From: Zygnema cylindricum
Lineage: Eukaryota; Streptophyta; Zygnematophyceae; Zygnematales; Zygnemataceae
Direction: 5' to 3'
DNA length: 50,008 nucleotides
Assembly: GCA_037447655.1 (NCBI GenBank)
Contig: JBBHKE010002474.1
Location: 1 to 50,008, forward strand
Both the position numbers and the translations under genes were made by a program. The notes below the pieces were generated by a model. The model had not been told where the DNA came from and did not search any database. It was given only the letters and a program-made list of their open reading frames with translations. This document shows positions 11,803 to 23,193 of this stretch, piece after piece. Numbering within the stretch: the first letter of the stretch is position 1; every line of letters starts with the position of its first letter.

Positions 11803-13206
11803 AGAGGCTTAACCCTGACGGTCAATGACATTTATCATCCAATATTCTTTGTATGATGTCGTCACACTCAATCTTTTCTAATTGGGTGAAGCTTTATAAT
11901 CGACACGCTGCCCCAAAACAACTATTAGAGAACAATGCACTACTTGTGCATGCTGATCGTAAATGACCGACAATTTCATGTTGATTGTCTAGATCTTATT
12001 ATTTTCTCATACAAAGACCTTTGAACTTGACGCACACTTTCCTTCTTAAATTCTCTTGCATTTTTTCAACTTAACAGTTTGTTAATCGCCTTTTTATTGT
12101 CAAATGTCAACTCGTCTACCATCGTATATTTGATTGTTTGGGAAGACTACTAGCACGTCGTCAAGTTGTTTTACTAGTCTTTTACGATTTTTTTGGAAGG
12201 AATCATATAACCACCATAGTGCCTATAGCTTCGCTGGAGAGTTGAGCTTTGTTACAATTTATCGGCATTTTTAAGTTTGTGGTGGAAAAAATACTCCTAT
12301 ATTAGCCCAAGTATTATATGACTCCTACGAGGGTCTCATTTCAATTTGAGTAATCATTATTATGTAATTATTCACTTTACCGGTCTAAAGATGTAGTTCC
12401 GCGTTTCTTTTCTCTCATTATCGACAATCACTCACAAGTGGAACAACATGTCGATGATAAGGTAATTGTTGTTGATTTCCAAAACCTCCTTGAGGCGCAA
12501 CTTATAGTTGAAGAGTGAGCATGACCTGGATTAGTATGGTGCTAGGGGGCAAGGATTGCCTCATTCCTACTCCAATTTGTATTTCACTTCGCTTGTCTTC
12601 GCCTCAATCTCTATTTGGCTTACATCTCGTCCTGGCTTGTCGCAAGTGTCGCTCTTAGAGAAGCCTCGTTACATTTGTCGTTTGTTCATAACTTGGAAGG
12701 TCTCCATTTACTATTTGGCTCACACCGTAGGAAGCGTACTATACATAATGTAGTTCAGGATGTAATCATTGTTGTTGAGGGAGAAGTCAGATTTACAATC
12801 CAACGTGAGGTGCGACATATATTGTTGAGGACCTTCTGTCTCTACACGGACACACCCTACAAGCTCCGATGTGTCCTCACGTGCGACATTTTAAACCAGT
12901 GATGTGACTTGTGATGCAGTTGCCTTTAAAGAATGCGTTTATGCTCACCGAGACCTAGTTGACAACTTCCCGCCATTTTCTTCAGATATTTTGAGAGCTT
13001 GGACTCTTCCTTTTAGAACTTGTTGCATGGTTGCGCTTGAGGATCATTTAAATTTTGAGGACCTAATAGCCCTTCTCTAATTGTCATGTTGACTTTTTTT
13101 TGCCAAAATATCTCTTTTGCCCTTTAGCACAGTCGTGAATGATGGTCAAGGGCTGAGGGGCTTTCCTTTTCGCCACCCTAATCATATATATGATATATGT
13201 AATTTT
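11803..13206. other. Unassigned stretch, no recognisable gene
   Basis: About 1.4 kb between the LTR relic and the hAT terminus. Only short open frames occur (the longest about 95 codons near 12615-12902), and none carries a motif I recognise. It may be old, decayed transposon sequence. Confidence 0.5.
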
Positions 13207-13689
13207 TAGTGTTGTGTATCGGTTAAAAATTTATCATGATAACACCGATACCGATAGTTATCAGTTTTTCGAACGGTTAGAGGTTCCGATATATCGGTCA
13301 AAGACCAACAAATTCCATATCGGCGATAACTTTAAAAAAATATAGTATGAATACAATATTACTATATAACATACTCTATTAATTTATTTACTTTATAAAA
13401 CGTGGTATGCCTTATAATGTATTTGTTCCGTATCCGTTTAACTAAAATCTATTACGGACAACGCAACACATTAACGCCAATAAATTAAAAACAATATTTT
13501 ATAGTTCTAAAACTATAGTATTGAAACAAATAAATTAAATTACATTGTAAATTGTAAATCAAACTTTTTCGAAAAACACACGTACAGACAAACAGATTAA
13601 AAAACGAGCACATCTATCAAATTACCGCCATTAACTGCAGCCTACTCCCACCATCTTTTGATGATTCACAGGCACTTAGTTGAGAAAAT

Positions 13690-14894
13690 ATAGGTTTTTT
13701 ATTTAGTTAACATGTCGACCCCCAAACTTCTTATCCGGTAAATAACACAATTTAATGACTTTTGCAAGCACTTTTTCTTTGACAAAGTGAAGTCTAACAT
13801 CCATGTATTTGCTTTAAAAATGATGGCTAGGGTTAGAGGCAATTAGAATGGATGCCCGGTTTTCACACGAGATAGCCTGAGGACCTGTTTGCATATATCC
13901 AAGTTCGTGTAAATCCTTGAGGGCAAAAGCTGCTTCGATGTATTCTGACTCCATTGTGGATTGAGCTATAACCTTTTGTAATTTGTTGCTCCAGCAGCAA
14001 GTTCTGTCTCTAATCTTAAGAACAAAGTCGTTTGTAGATTTTCGGCTTGGCATATCGCCATAGCCTGCATTGCTCTATGTCTGTATTTTCACTTCTCCTC
14101 CTCCGAGTACAAGTTTAAGATTTCGAGTTCTTGCAAAATATCTCAACACCCTTTTTTCTGCCTCCCAGTCTGCCTTTTTAGGATTCTGTATATTTCTTCT
14201 GAAGACTCCCACAGTTGCTGCAACATCAAGTCTCGTATAGTTCATAAAATATATAAGACTTCCAACTACTTGTCTATATGGTTTTGAGGCCATAAACTCT
14301 TCCTCCCTTGTCTCTAGACTCTCACACACCATAATGCCTGAATTTGACTCGTTTCCTTCCAATTTCTGTCTGAATTCCATGGGAGTTACAGATCCCTTTA
14401 CATCTTTCATTTCAAATTTTTTCTAGCATGTTACGTATTGTTTCATTCTGAGTCAACATAATCAATCTTTTGTTCTTGTCACTTTCTACCTGTATTCCTA
14501 AGATATACTTGGCCTCACCAAGGTCCTCCATCTTGAACCTAGACCTTAAAGTCGCTTTAATGCGGTTTATTTCAACCATTGACTTACGTATTAATAATAT
14601 GTCATCCACATTTACAACAATGCATACTATCCCATCCTCCCCTTCTAAGAAATATACAGAAGGATCTGAGCAAATTCTCTTAAAACCTAGCCTAGTCAAG
14701 AATTCATCTAACTTTAAATTCCATTTTGGCGGGGCTTGTTTTAGCCCCTACAAAGATTTCATCAAATTACACACTAATTCTTCCTTTGACTTTTCTACAT
14801 ACATTTCAGGTTTCTTCATATAAATGGTTTCTTCTAACTCTCCATATAAGAAGGTCGTTCTAACATCCATTTGATGTATTTCTATATTCTTTAT
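13690..14894 (-). pseudogene. Family A copia fragment A4 (reverse transcriptase and RNase H)
   Basis: Read on the - strand it begins in the reverse transcriptase (ETIYMKKPEMYVEK), passes the active-site box as NVDD instead of YVDD (near 14615), and goes on to RNase H (MPSRKSTNDFVL..., STMESEYIEAA, CENRASI). In the last motif CDNQ is replaced by CENR, so a catalytic Asp is lost. Frameshifts and stops are frequent. The 3' LTR expected below 13690 is missing. The upper end stops where a C-type LTR begins at 14895. It overlaps in content with A3, so it is either a second copy or one side of a duplication. Confidence 0.85.
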
Positions 14895-15420
14895 TGTTGT
14901 CTTTTTGGAAAGCTTTCAGTCTCAGAGCAGCGCAGCTGCTATACAGACAGAGCAGGGCAGCTGCTGTACAAACAGAGCAGCGTTGCTGCTATATAGACAG
15001 AGCAGCGCACCTGCTATACAGCAGTGCAGCGCAGCAGCGAAGCTGCAACACAGACAGGACAACGCAACCACGATTATATTTGATATGGTCCGTACGTATA
15101 ACGCAACGTCTGATATTCTTAATGTGATTCTGTACAGGATAGAGCAACTGCGATAGATACGATTCTAGTCAACTTAGTGGGGAACTCAGTGGTAACTTAG
15201 TGGGTAACTCAGTGGTAGCTTAGTGATAGCTCAGTGGTAGCTTAGTGATAGCTCAGTGGTAGCTTGACAGATTAGTGGTAGCATGGTGGTTTGATGTACC
15301 TCTCAAGTACACTGGTGTTGCTAGTTCAACACAAGTATAAGACTTAAGACTCAGAACATATTATGTATCTAGACTTCCAAGTAGTAAAAATGCAAACAGT
15401 TTTTGGGAAACTTTTGAGTA
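14895..15420 (+). repeat. Family C-like LTR fragment with internal tandem repeats
   Basis: It begins TGTTGTCTTTTTGGAAAGC, like the C1 LTR at 30115. Its end matches the C1 LTR around 30665-30745 (the AGAACAT...ATGTATC..AGACTTCCAA block and the TTTTTGG.AAACTTTTGAGT block). The rest of the LTR is missing. It holds two repeat arrays: about 25-bp units with GCAGCTGCTATACAGACAGA (about 14935-15030) and about 20-bp units with CTCAGTGGTAGCTTAGTGAT (about 15175-15275). It separates A4 from A3. Confidence 0.7.
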
Positions 15421-18400
15421 TTATACTGAATGATCTGAGCTAAATCTCCTAAAACCTAGCCCAGTCAAAAACTCATCTAACTTCAAATTCCACTGACGCT
15501 GGGCTTGCTTTAGCCCATACAAAGATTTTATCAATTTACACACTAATTCTTCCTTTCCCTTTTCAACGTACATTTCAGGTTGTTTCATATTAATGGTTTC
15601 TTCTAACTCTCCATGCAAAAAGGCAATTTTAACATCCATTTGTTGTATTTCCATATTCTCTATAGCCGCTAGACTTAGCAAAATTATGACAGTGGGAAAT
15701 CTAACAACTGGAGAGAAGGTTTCCTCAAAGTTAATACCTTCTTTTTGATTATACCCCTTGGCCACTAGTCTGGCCTTATACCTTTCGATGGTGTTGTCCG
15801 GGTTCAGCTTCACCTTGAATACCCATTTGCTGCAGATGGCTTTTCTACCCGGAGGAAGATCCACCACCTCCCATGTCTGTGCCTCCATAATAGACTTCAT
15901 TTCATCGTTTGCCGCCTTGATCCATTGATTTCTCTCAGGTGATGAGAAGGCCTCCTGGATCGTTAGAGGCTCCTCTGTAGCTGCAGAAAAAGCAAAGTAA
16001 GTTGATTGCTTGCAGAAAAGCTCCTTTGTAGCTGCAGAAAAAACAAAGTAAGGTTATTGCTTGCAGAAAAGCAAAGTGAGAGATTCCTTGCAGACGGCTG
16101 CTATATCTCTTTCCCCTTGGAAATTCTGAGGCTAAAATCGTCGACAACCTCTGATTTTTCTGCTTTGTTTGAACCGTTACTTGAGCTGGCACTGAATATG
16201 TAGCAGTTCCTTCTGCCTGCGTTGTAACTTGTGGTGAAGCATCCTGTGAAGACACTAGAGGAACCGAAGGAAGAGGTGTCCCATTTGCCGGTGGAAAGTA
16301 GAATCGCTCTGCCTGGTGAAAAATAACATATTCTTCCTTCCGCCTGCGTTGTAACTTGCGGTGAAGCATCCTGTGAAGGCACTAGAGGAACCGAAGGAAA
16401 AGGTGTCCCATTTGCCGGTGGAAAGTAGACTCGCTCTGCCTGGTGAAAAATAACATATTCTTGTTTTTCTTTTTCCAGTTGATCTGGCAGTTTAAATAAG
16501 TCAACCGAATCCTGCTGATTTTTAATCTGGATATTTGTAGAGATAATCACTTTTTGTTTCTCAAGTACAAAAACTCTATACCCTTTTGCATTATCATCAT
16601 ACCCCATGAAAATCCCTGGTAAGCCATTACCCTCCATTTTCCATCTATCTTGTGAAGTGTCTAAAATAAAGCACTTGCTTCCAAAGATATTAAAGTGACT
16701 AACATCAGATTTTTCTCTTGTACAAAACTCATAAGGTGTAGTGCTATCAGATCTAGAAGCAATTCTGTTCTTCATATAAACAGCACAGTTAAGTGCTTTA
16801 GCCCAGAATTTCAAATCAAGCCTTTTATCTGCAAGCATGGACCCAGCACTCTATGTCACTGTCCTATTTAGTCTTTTAGAAACACCATTCTGTTCCGATA
16901 TATATGGAATTTTAAGATTGTGACTGATACCTTCGTGAAGGAGAAATTCTTCGAATTCCTTTGCTGTGTATTCTACCCTATTGTCCGATCTCAGCGCCAA
17001 GATTGAAACTCCATGAAGCTTTTCGGCCCACGCCTTGTAGTATTTGAGGTGAGTAAACACTTCACTTTTATGCTACATGAAGTAAAATTTTGTGTACCTC
17101 GAGTAGTCATCTGTGAATGTGACCATATAGTGGACGCCTTCAGCCGAAGCCACGTGTGAAGGGCTGAGAACATCAGAATGTATTAGCTGCAGAACTCTTT
17201 CCGATCTGTGGTCTCTTTCTTGTGGAAATGGCAATTTTGGGATCTTGCCAAGTGAACAACCATCACATGATTTTATAGAGGTGAGAGACTGATACCTTCG
17301 TGAAGGAGAAATTCTTCGAAGTCCTTTGATGTGTATTCTACCCTATTGTCCGATCTCAGCGCCAAGATCGAAACTCCATGAAGCTTTTCGGCCCACACCT
17401 TGTAGTATTTGAAGTGAGTAAACAATTCACTTTTATGCTGCATGAAGTAAAATTTTGTGTACCTCGAGTAGTCATCTGTGAATGTGACCATATAGTGGAC
17501 GCCTCCAGCCGAAGCCACGTGTGAAGTACTGTTCTCCACGTGTGAAGGACCGAGAACATCAGAATGTATTAGCTGCAGAACTCTTTCCGATCTGTGGTCT
17601 CTTTCCTGTGGAAATGGCAATTTTTGGATCTTGCCAAGTGAACAACCATGACATTATTTTATAGAGGTGAGAGAGACTCCATTAACTTTTCCCAAATTCA
17701 CCACTTTCTTTAGACTAACATAATTCATATGTCATAATATTTATGCCACAACTGATTATCAGATTGGACACTGGAGTAGAGAACACCATTTTCTTTATAT
17801 TCAGCCATGTCCATCCGGTACATTTTGCTAGCATCTCTAGTTTATGTTACTGCTACTTTTCCTGTCTTGCTAACAACTTGTCTACTTCCTTTTAGAATGA
17901 ATTCAAAGCCAATGCTCTCCACTAATGATGTAAAGAAAAGATTATTTTTAAGGCTCGGACATGTAAAACATCATGAAGAGTTCTCTCTACCGACTTTCCC
18001 CCCACATTTACCATTAAAGAAACATCACCCGGAGGTGAGGTGTGAACACTCATGCCACAAGCATATAAACTCTTTGGAGGTGTTTGCTGCAGATTTGTAA
18101 AAGCAGCATTGTTCCACCACATGTGGGTCGATGCTCATGTGTCCATGATGCATCCTACATCCTTGGGACCCTTCATGGCTGCCGCCATAGCAAATAACTC
18201 CGCCTCCTTTTGCTCACTGAAGCTCAGAGACTCATCTGCATCAGTTGAAGTAGCTGAAAAGAGTGCATTTCCACGGGTAGGATTTCTAGAAAAGCCTTTG
18301 TGATATTGGCTTTGTTGCCAACCTGGCCTGTATAAACCTGTCTCATTAGCCTTTTTCAGCTAAGGATAGTACCTGTTTCCATCACCCTTCTCAGAAAAAT

Positions 18401-19199
18401 AGAAACAATCCATGACTCTTCTCAGAACAATAGAAACAAATAGTAGAAGACTGTCTATTTGACCTCTGATTAAATTGATTAAACTGATTCTAATTCTGGT
18501 TAAATTGATTCCTACTCTGATTAAATTAATTTCTTTTGTCAAAGTCTGTGGCAAAAGCTTCAACCTTTCCATCTCCTTCAATGGGTTTATTATTAGACTC
18601 TTCCTCTAATATAAGATTATATGCTAATTGAAATGACCAACTAGCTTTATCATGATTCTTTAACTGAGCAGACACATCTTTCATGCTACTAGGAAAGCCT
18701 CTAATAAGCAGAGCCGCCTAATGAAACTCAGGAAATGATCCCCCAACAGAAGAGTGTGCATCTATAAAAGCACAAACGTTGTCACAATACTCGACCATAG
18801 TTCCCCCCGAGTATTTGTACCACCAAACTTTTCAAGCCACCAAGAGCTCCACTTAGACATTCGCTTTCTCAAACGCAGATTTCAGTGATGTCCAAATCTC
18901 CCTTGCCTTTTTCAATTTAAGTCGGGATATGACCAGATTTTTTGAAATACAAAGAATTAGATTGTTCCTTGCCATTGAATTATTTTTCGCCCAACTCGGA
19001 TCTGTTTCATCAAGGGAGCCATCCAAGACCCCCAATAAGTCAACAATTTCAAACGAAGATTCAACCATTGCGCTCATCAATGGAGCCATCCAAGACCCCC
19101 AGTAAGTCAACAATTTCAAACGAAGATTAAACCATCGCCGCGCAGTACGCATACTTTTGGCCATTGAAGATAGGAATTCATGACGAAATGCCTATAAAC
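15421..19199 (-). pseudogene. Family A copia fragment A3 (gag to reverse transcriptase), with duplications
   Basis: Read on the - strand from 19199 it contains gag (ETADLLGVLDGSL-like, 18853-19164), a duplicated zinc knuckle (about 18360-18440), protease with a stop after Asp-Thr (MDT*AS, near 18140), GAG-pre-integrase, integrase and reverse transcriptase up to SSDHSV at 15421. The integrase core with LIHSDVLGP and ALRSDN appears twice in tandem (about 16921-17286 and 17287-17673). The hinge between integrase and reverse transcriptase also has a duplication of about 126 bp (about 16213-16465) and repeats of about 45 bp (about 15990-16090). Gag has a duplication of about 70 bp (about 19015-19160). 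It is clearly non-functional. Transfer RNA priming site is degenerate (GTTTATAGGC below 19199). Confidence 0.88.
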
Positions 19200-20210
19200 T
19201 GTTGTTGTACAACTACCGTTGCAAGAGGAGAACCAACAGTAGTAGTGGAAGTAGACATGGAAAACAACAGAAACTATTAAGAACCTTCTCAACAACCAAC
19301 TTTCAGCTTACACAAAATAAGACTTAAAAGGCTAATATGCATTAAATTTGCAACATTGATGCACAAAGAAGTAAACTGAGAATTCCCAAAATTGCAGCCC
19401 AAATGACCCTGTAAATCATAAGATATGACGCCCAAAAGTTTCCCAAAAACTGCCCTTAAAGTATCATAATCCCAAAACTGGATAGTTCAAAATTGGCTAA
19501 GTCCTAAACTATATACTCACAATGAGTATCTCCTGGTCACACTAAACCAGGTGATAGTACTACGGTAATATCTTTACTTACGACAAGGTATACAACCAGT
19601 AGGTTACTATACTGCAAGTACTTCTAAAACCCTAATTACTACTTGCCGCTAAATGAACAGTGTAACACTAAATTCTAATGCCGCTAAATGAACAATGTAA
19701 CACTAAATTCTAATGCGCTAAACACCAATTGTGTGTTTTCCAAACATTTTTAAATAGCGTCCGTACAATTGATGGTGCCGACTATTAATTACAACAGTCC
19801 AGATAAATGTTGTAAGTGGTATGAATATCTTGAGTGCGTACGGCGCACTTAGTCATTGAGGTCCCCACTTTAATCGCGTTCGTTAAATTGGTTTGTATCG
19901 ACGACCTACTGTCGATCTCACACAATTCTCTCCCAGATGTTCGCCTTAGTCCGCGTCTTTCCGATTCATTGAACCCGCCCGTACGATTTGCGATACGCGT
20001 ATGTGGGTGTCGTTCGCCACTCTGGAATACATGCATCATCTTCAAATATCGACGCGTGTCCTTGTAGAAGTACTATACACTTTACTGTGTATCTGCTACT
20101 GTCACATTGTCAAAGGTAAGTATTATATCTAACCTAGACAAAAATATTCTAAGTCCTCAGTCTCCTCTCATAGATCTATTGAATGAATTTAAAAATTTCA
20201 AATCTCAACA
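19200..20210 (-). repeat. 5' LTR of A3
   Basis: On the - strand it starts TGTTGAGATTTGAAATTT at 20210 and ends near GTTGTACAACAACA at 19200. It is related to the A1/A2 LTRs but clearly more diverged (no clean 23-bp repeat set). It includes the LTR-encoded gag start (ATG near 19258 on the - strand, MSTSTT-type leader). It abuts hAT sequence at 20211. Confidence 0.8.
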
Positions 20211-20364
20211 TTTTAGTGTTCATTAACTGCCCATTCCATCAAAGTCGTAATGGGATCTCTTAAATGTAAACATAGGGTGTTCCTTTTTTGGGGGAGTCAC
20301 AAAGCTGAAGCCATAAAAGAAAAGTATAAGGACATGTTGGCAAGGTATAAAAATTTCGAAATTG

Positions 20365-20527
20365 CAGGGGTAGTTTGTGTGATTGACATTACGGCTGCCA
20401 TAAATAAAGGGAGTAAAAGCTATGTCATGTGATTGACACATTTCCGAAAGTGCTGTGGCAGTTTGTGTGATTGACACTACGGTTGCCATGAAAAAAGCGG
20501 GTAAAAGCTATGTCATGTGATTGACAA
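20365..20527 (+). repeat. 88-bp tandem duplication inside hAT
   Basis: Two copies of a unit containing GTTTGTGTGATTGACA and AAAAGCTATGTCATGTGATT begin at 20373 and 20461. They differ by a few substitutions. They lie in the decayed first part of the transposase region. Confidence 0.7.
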
Positions 20528-20559
20528 GAAAGTGTTAACCACCTCTTAGAGTTGGTCAT

Positions 20560-21852
20560 TGGGAAATTCTTTGCAAATCCAGGTGTGTCTGCACATATGA
20601 AAGCCGCAAGGAATTTAGTAAGGTTTTTCAAAAGCTCCCTGAGAGCAAATGACATACTCAAAAGTTTTGCCACTCAATTAAGAATTAAGTGAAATTCTTT
20701 TGTGTCGATGAAGCTACAAGTTGGTGGTCTACTTATTCTATGATTGCTTCCATTTTATATTTGAAGGAACCATTATCTATTTTGATGATAACAGTGGTTC
20801 CAATAAATGCAAAATTTAGTGAAGAATCATGGATTGTTATCGAAAAAGGAGTCACTCTTTTGAAGCCTTTTATGGTTGCTCAAAGAGTTTTGGAAGGAGA
20901 AAATTATGTGACATTGAGTTGGGTTCCCATTATAATCAACTCAGTTCTTAAAGGAGTGAAGAGCGTGGTTTATGAAACCTTAATTAAAAATGACACCTCA
21001 ATTGAAAATGATAAGCATTCGGCAATTCACCTTATTGCATCCAAAATGGTTTTTGATTTTGAAACCCGGTTTGAAACTCTTGAGCTTGCGACGCTCCCCA
21101 TGAAAATGTTTATCGCTTCCGCGTTGGATCTTAGGACGAAACAACTTGCATTTTTGTATTCTTTAGAACAAGACAAAGTTTGGCAAGAAATACTCTTTGT
21201 TTTGTTGGAAAAATTTGACGCGGAGGTTTAAAGTTCTCAACCTTCAGTGGTTGGTGCGGACGGTGGAATTTTGGAAAGTGAAAATATGTCTATCGTGAAA
21301 GGGGTGGCTACTGAGAATGAAGACGATGATGGTATTTTTATGACGCTAAAAATAGATTTACTAATGTCTTCGACGTTCAGAATAGAAGGTCCTCCTACAA
21401 ATTCTGATCTTGACCTCACTTGAGATGAGTTTAAGGACCACTTGCTCCATGAAATCCAACTTTACAAAGGGTGTAATATTTTAGAGCATTTCTAGAATGA
21501 GCCAGGGAACCCTTTGAAATGGTGGGCTGGAAAATGTCACCTTTTTCCAGCATTGAGCTCTTTAGCTCGAATAGTTTAAGCTATACCTGCTATTTTGGCT
21601 CCTTTGGGGCGGGTATTTTCAGTTGCCGGTCAAATTGCAACGGTGAAACGAAATAGGTTTAGTTCAGAGTCCGTTGAAAATCTGGTTTTTCTAAAAACAT
21701 CCTGTAAAGCAACGGAGTCCCTCATAAATAATCGTGATGAAAAAAAGAAGGCGATTGAAAGAGAAAAAAGTAACAATGATAATGCGGGAAATACGGTATT
21801 TCGTAGTGGAAAACGACTAAGGGAATCAGGAAAAATACTTGGAGATTGGTAG
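20560..21852 (+). pseudogene. hAT-family transposase, C-terminal half, decayed
   Basis: The first part, near 20590-20690, reads AHMKAARNLVRFFKSSLRAND in one frame. The next open frame (20689-21231, 180 codons) contains SWWSTYSMIASILYLKEPLS and FVLLEKFDAE, typical of the RNase H-like core of plant hAT transposases. After several stops the dimerisation (hATC) domain follows at about 21500-21720: NPLKWWAGKCHLFPALSSLAR, then APLGRVFSVAGQIATVKRNR and ENLVFLKTS. Family members usually have Ser-Glu-Arg-Val-Phe-Ser, here Leu-Gly-Arg-Val-Phe-Ser. Stops near 21238, 21421, 21494 and 21580 and the lack of an N-terminal BED finger make it a pseudogene. Confidence 0.88.
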
Positions 21853-21959
21853 AAATGTTCATAAAAAAAATTTAATGTAGTGGTATTTTTTTTGTGTACT
21901 ATTTTAGAATGTACGGTTGAAATATTTTAGATTTTAGAGGGTAAAATTTTTAAAGGTAG

Positions 21960-22490
21960 GAATTTTGCAATTTCCAAATTTTGAATTGGGTGATTTTTGA
22001 ATTTTAAAACATTGACAATGTGGTATTTATATTTTGAGAAATCTGACATTAAAGATTTATAGAGATTGATATTGATAGGTTAATTTTTTTATAATATTCA
22101 TATATTGAATTGGGTGATTTTGGAATTTTAAAACATTGACAATGTGATAATTGGATTTTGAGAAATCCGACATTGAAGATTTATAGAGATTGATATTTGA
22201 TAGGTTAAGAATTTTATAATTTTCAGATTTTGAAATTTCGGAATTTTAAAACATTGACAATGTGGTAATTGGATTTTGAGAAATCTGACATTGAAAATTT
22301 ATGGAGATTGATATTTGATAGGTTAAGAATTTTACAATTTTCAGATTTTGAATTGGGTGATTTTGGAATTTTAAAACTTTGACAATTAGTAATTGGATTT
22401 TGAGAAATCTGACATTGAAGATTTCAAAAGATTGATAATTGATAGGTTAAGAATTTTATAATTTTTAGATTTTAAATTTTTAATAGCTCA
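21960..22490 (+). repeat. About 120-bp tandem repeat, four copies
   Basis: Four imperfect units carry the series AATTTTAAAACATTGACAAT, TTTTGAGAAATCTGACATTG and GATTGATATTTGATAGGTTA. The anchor ACATTGACAA begins at 22009, 22134, 22251 and 22376, so the period is 125, 117 and 125. It lies between the transposase relic and the 3' terminus of hAT and is very AT-rich. Confidence 0.85.
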
Positions 22491-23003
22491 TAATCGTCCA
22501 AATTTCAGCTTATGTATTTATTTTGGCTGACCTTATTGCGGGTTGTTTCGAAAATTGACTGAAAATACATTAAAAAAAAAAACTAATGTAGACAATTAAT
22601 GAAAGTGATATCAGGGAGTAACTAATCTTGCAAAAAAATAATAACAGTCAAAAGGACATTCTGGACGGGTATGGAAGGGTGTAAAACCAAGTATAACCCC
22701 ATTAAATTAGAAATAGTGAAGGAAATATCGCGATTTTTAACTAAAATCGGGGGGAAGGGAGTCTGCGGCGCGTCCGGGGAATAACACGTCAGTTGAGTGT
22801 TGGCCGTACATTTATCTATGGTTCGTACAAATATCGCCGATAGTTATCGATATCGATGTTATCGCTAATAATAACTGATAAATATTGGTTATTTATCGGC
22901 GATAACAACGATAAGGATATATCGTACCAATATATCGATTATCGGCTACCCAAAAAAAGGCCCATATCGGTTATCGGCAAATCCTTACCTATACACAACA
23001 CTA

Positions 23004-23062
23004 ATATATATATATATATATATATATACATTTATATATATATATACATATATATATATATA
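23004..23062. repeat. TA-rich microsatellite
   Basis: This is a run of TA dinucleotides with few interruptions, directly next to the hAT right terminus. Its expansion may have erased the hAT target duplication. Confidence 0.9.
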
Positions 23063-23193
23063 ATTTGACATTTAATGTGGAATTGTTATAGGTTTTCAGC
23101 TGACGACCCTTTTTTTTTCGAGTTAGTAAACCTAGTAGTTATCTTTACTTTCCTATTTGTTTTTCCGACTTTCTATTCTATTAGTGTTACTTA

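Larger units (their letters stand above)
13207..23003 (+). mobile_element. hAT DNA transposon, split by copia insertions
   Basis: The left end reads TAGTGTTGTGTATCGG (13207-13222). The right end is its inverted copy with one mismatch (22988-23003). Both ends carry subterminal TATCGG/CGATA repeats (13217-13330 and about 22840-22980). A hAT transposase relic lies at about 20560-21852. Without the family A material at about 13690-20210 the element would be about 3.3 kb, a normal size for a hAT. An 8-bp target duplication is not seen: the flanks are GTAATTTT and ATATATAT, and the right flank is a TA microsatellite that may have expanded. That both ends belong to one element is inference from orientation and sequence. 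Confidence 0.7.

Noticed and set aside
12556-12902. Two overlapping open frames of 65 and 95 codons
   Set aside because: No domain, no repeat copy in the window and no splice signals that would join them.
20211-20220. TTTTAGTGTT at the A3/hAT border resembles the hAT left end TTTTAGTGTTGTG
   Set aside because: Only ten bases match and no subterminal TATCGG repeats follow, so a second hAT end is not supported.
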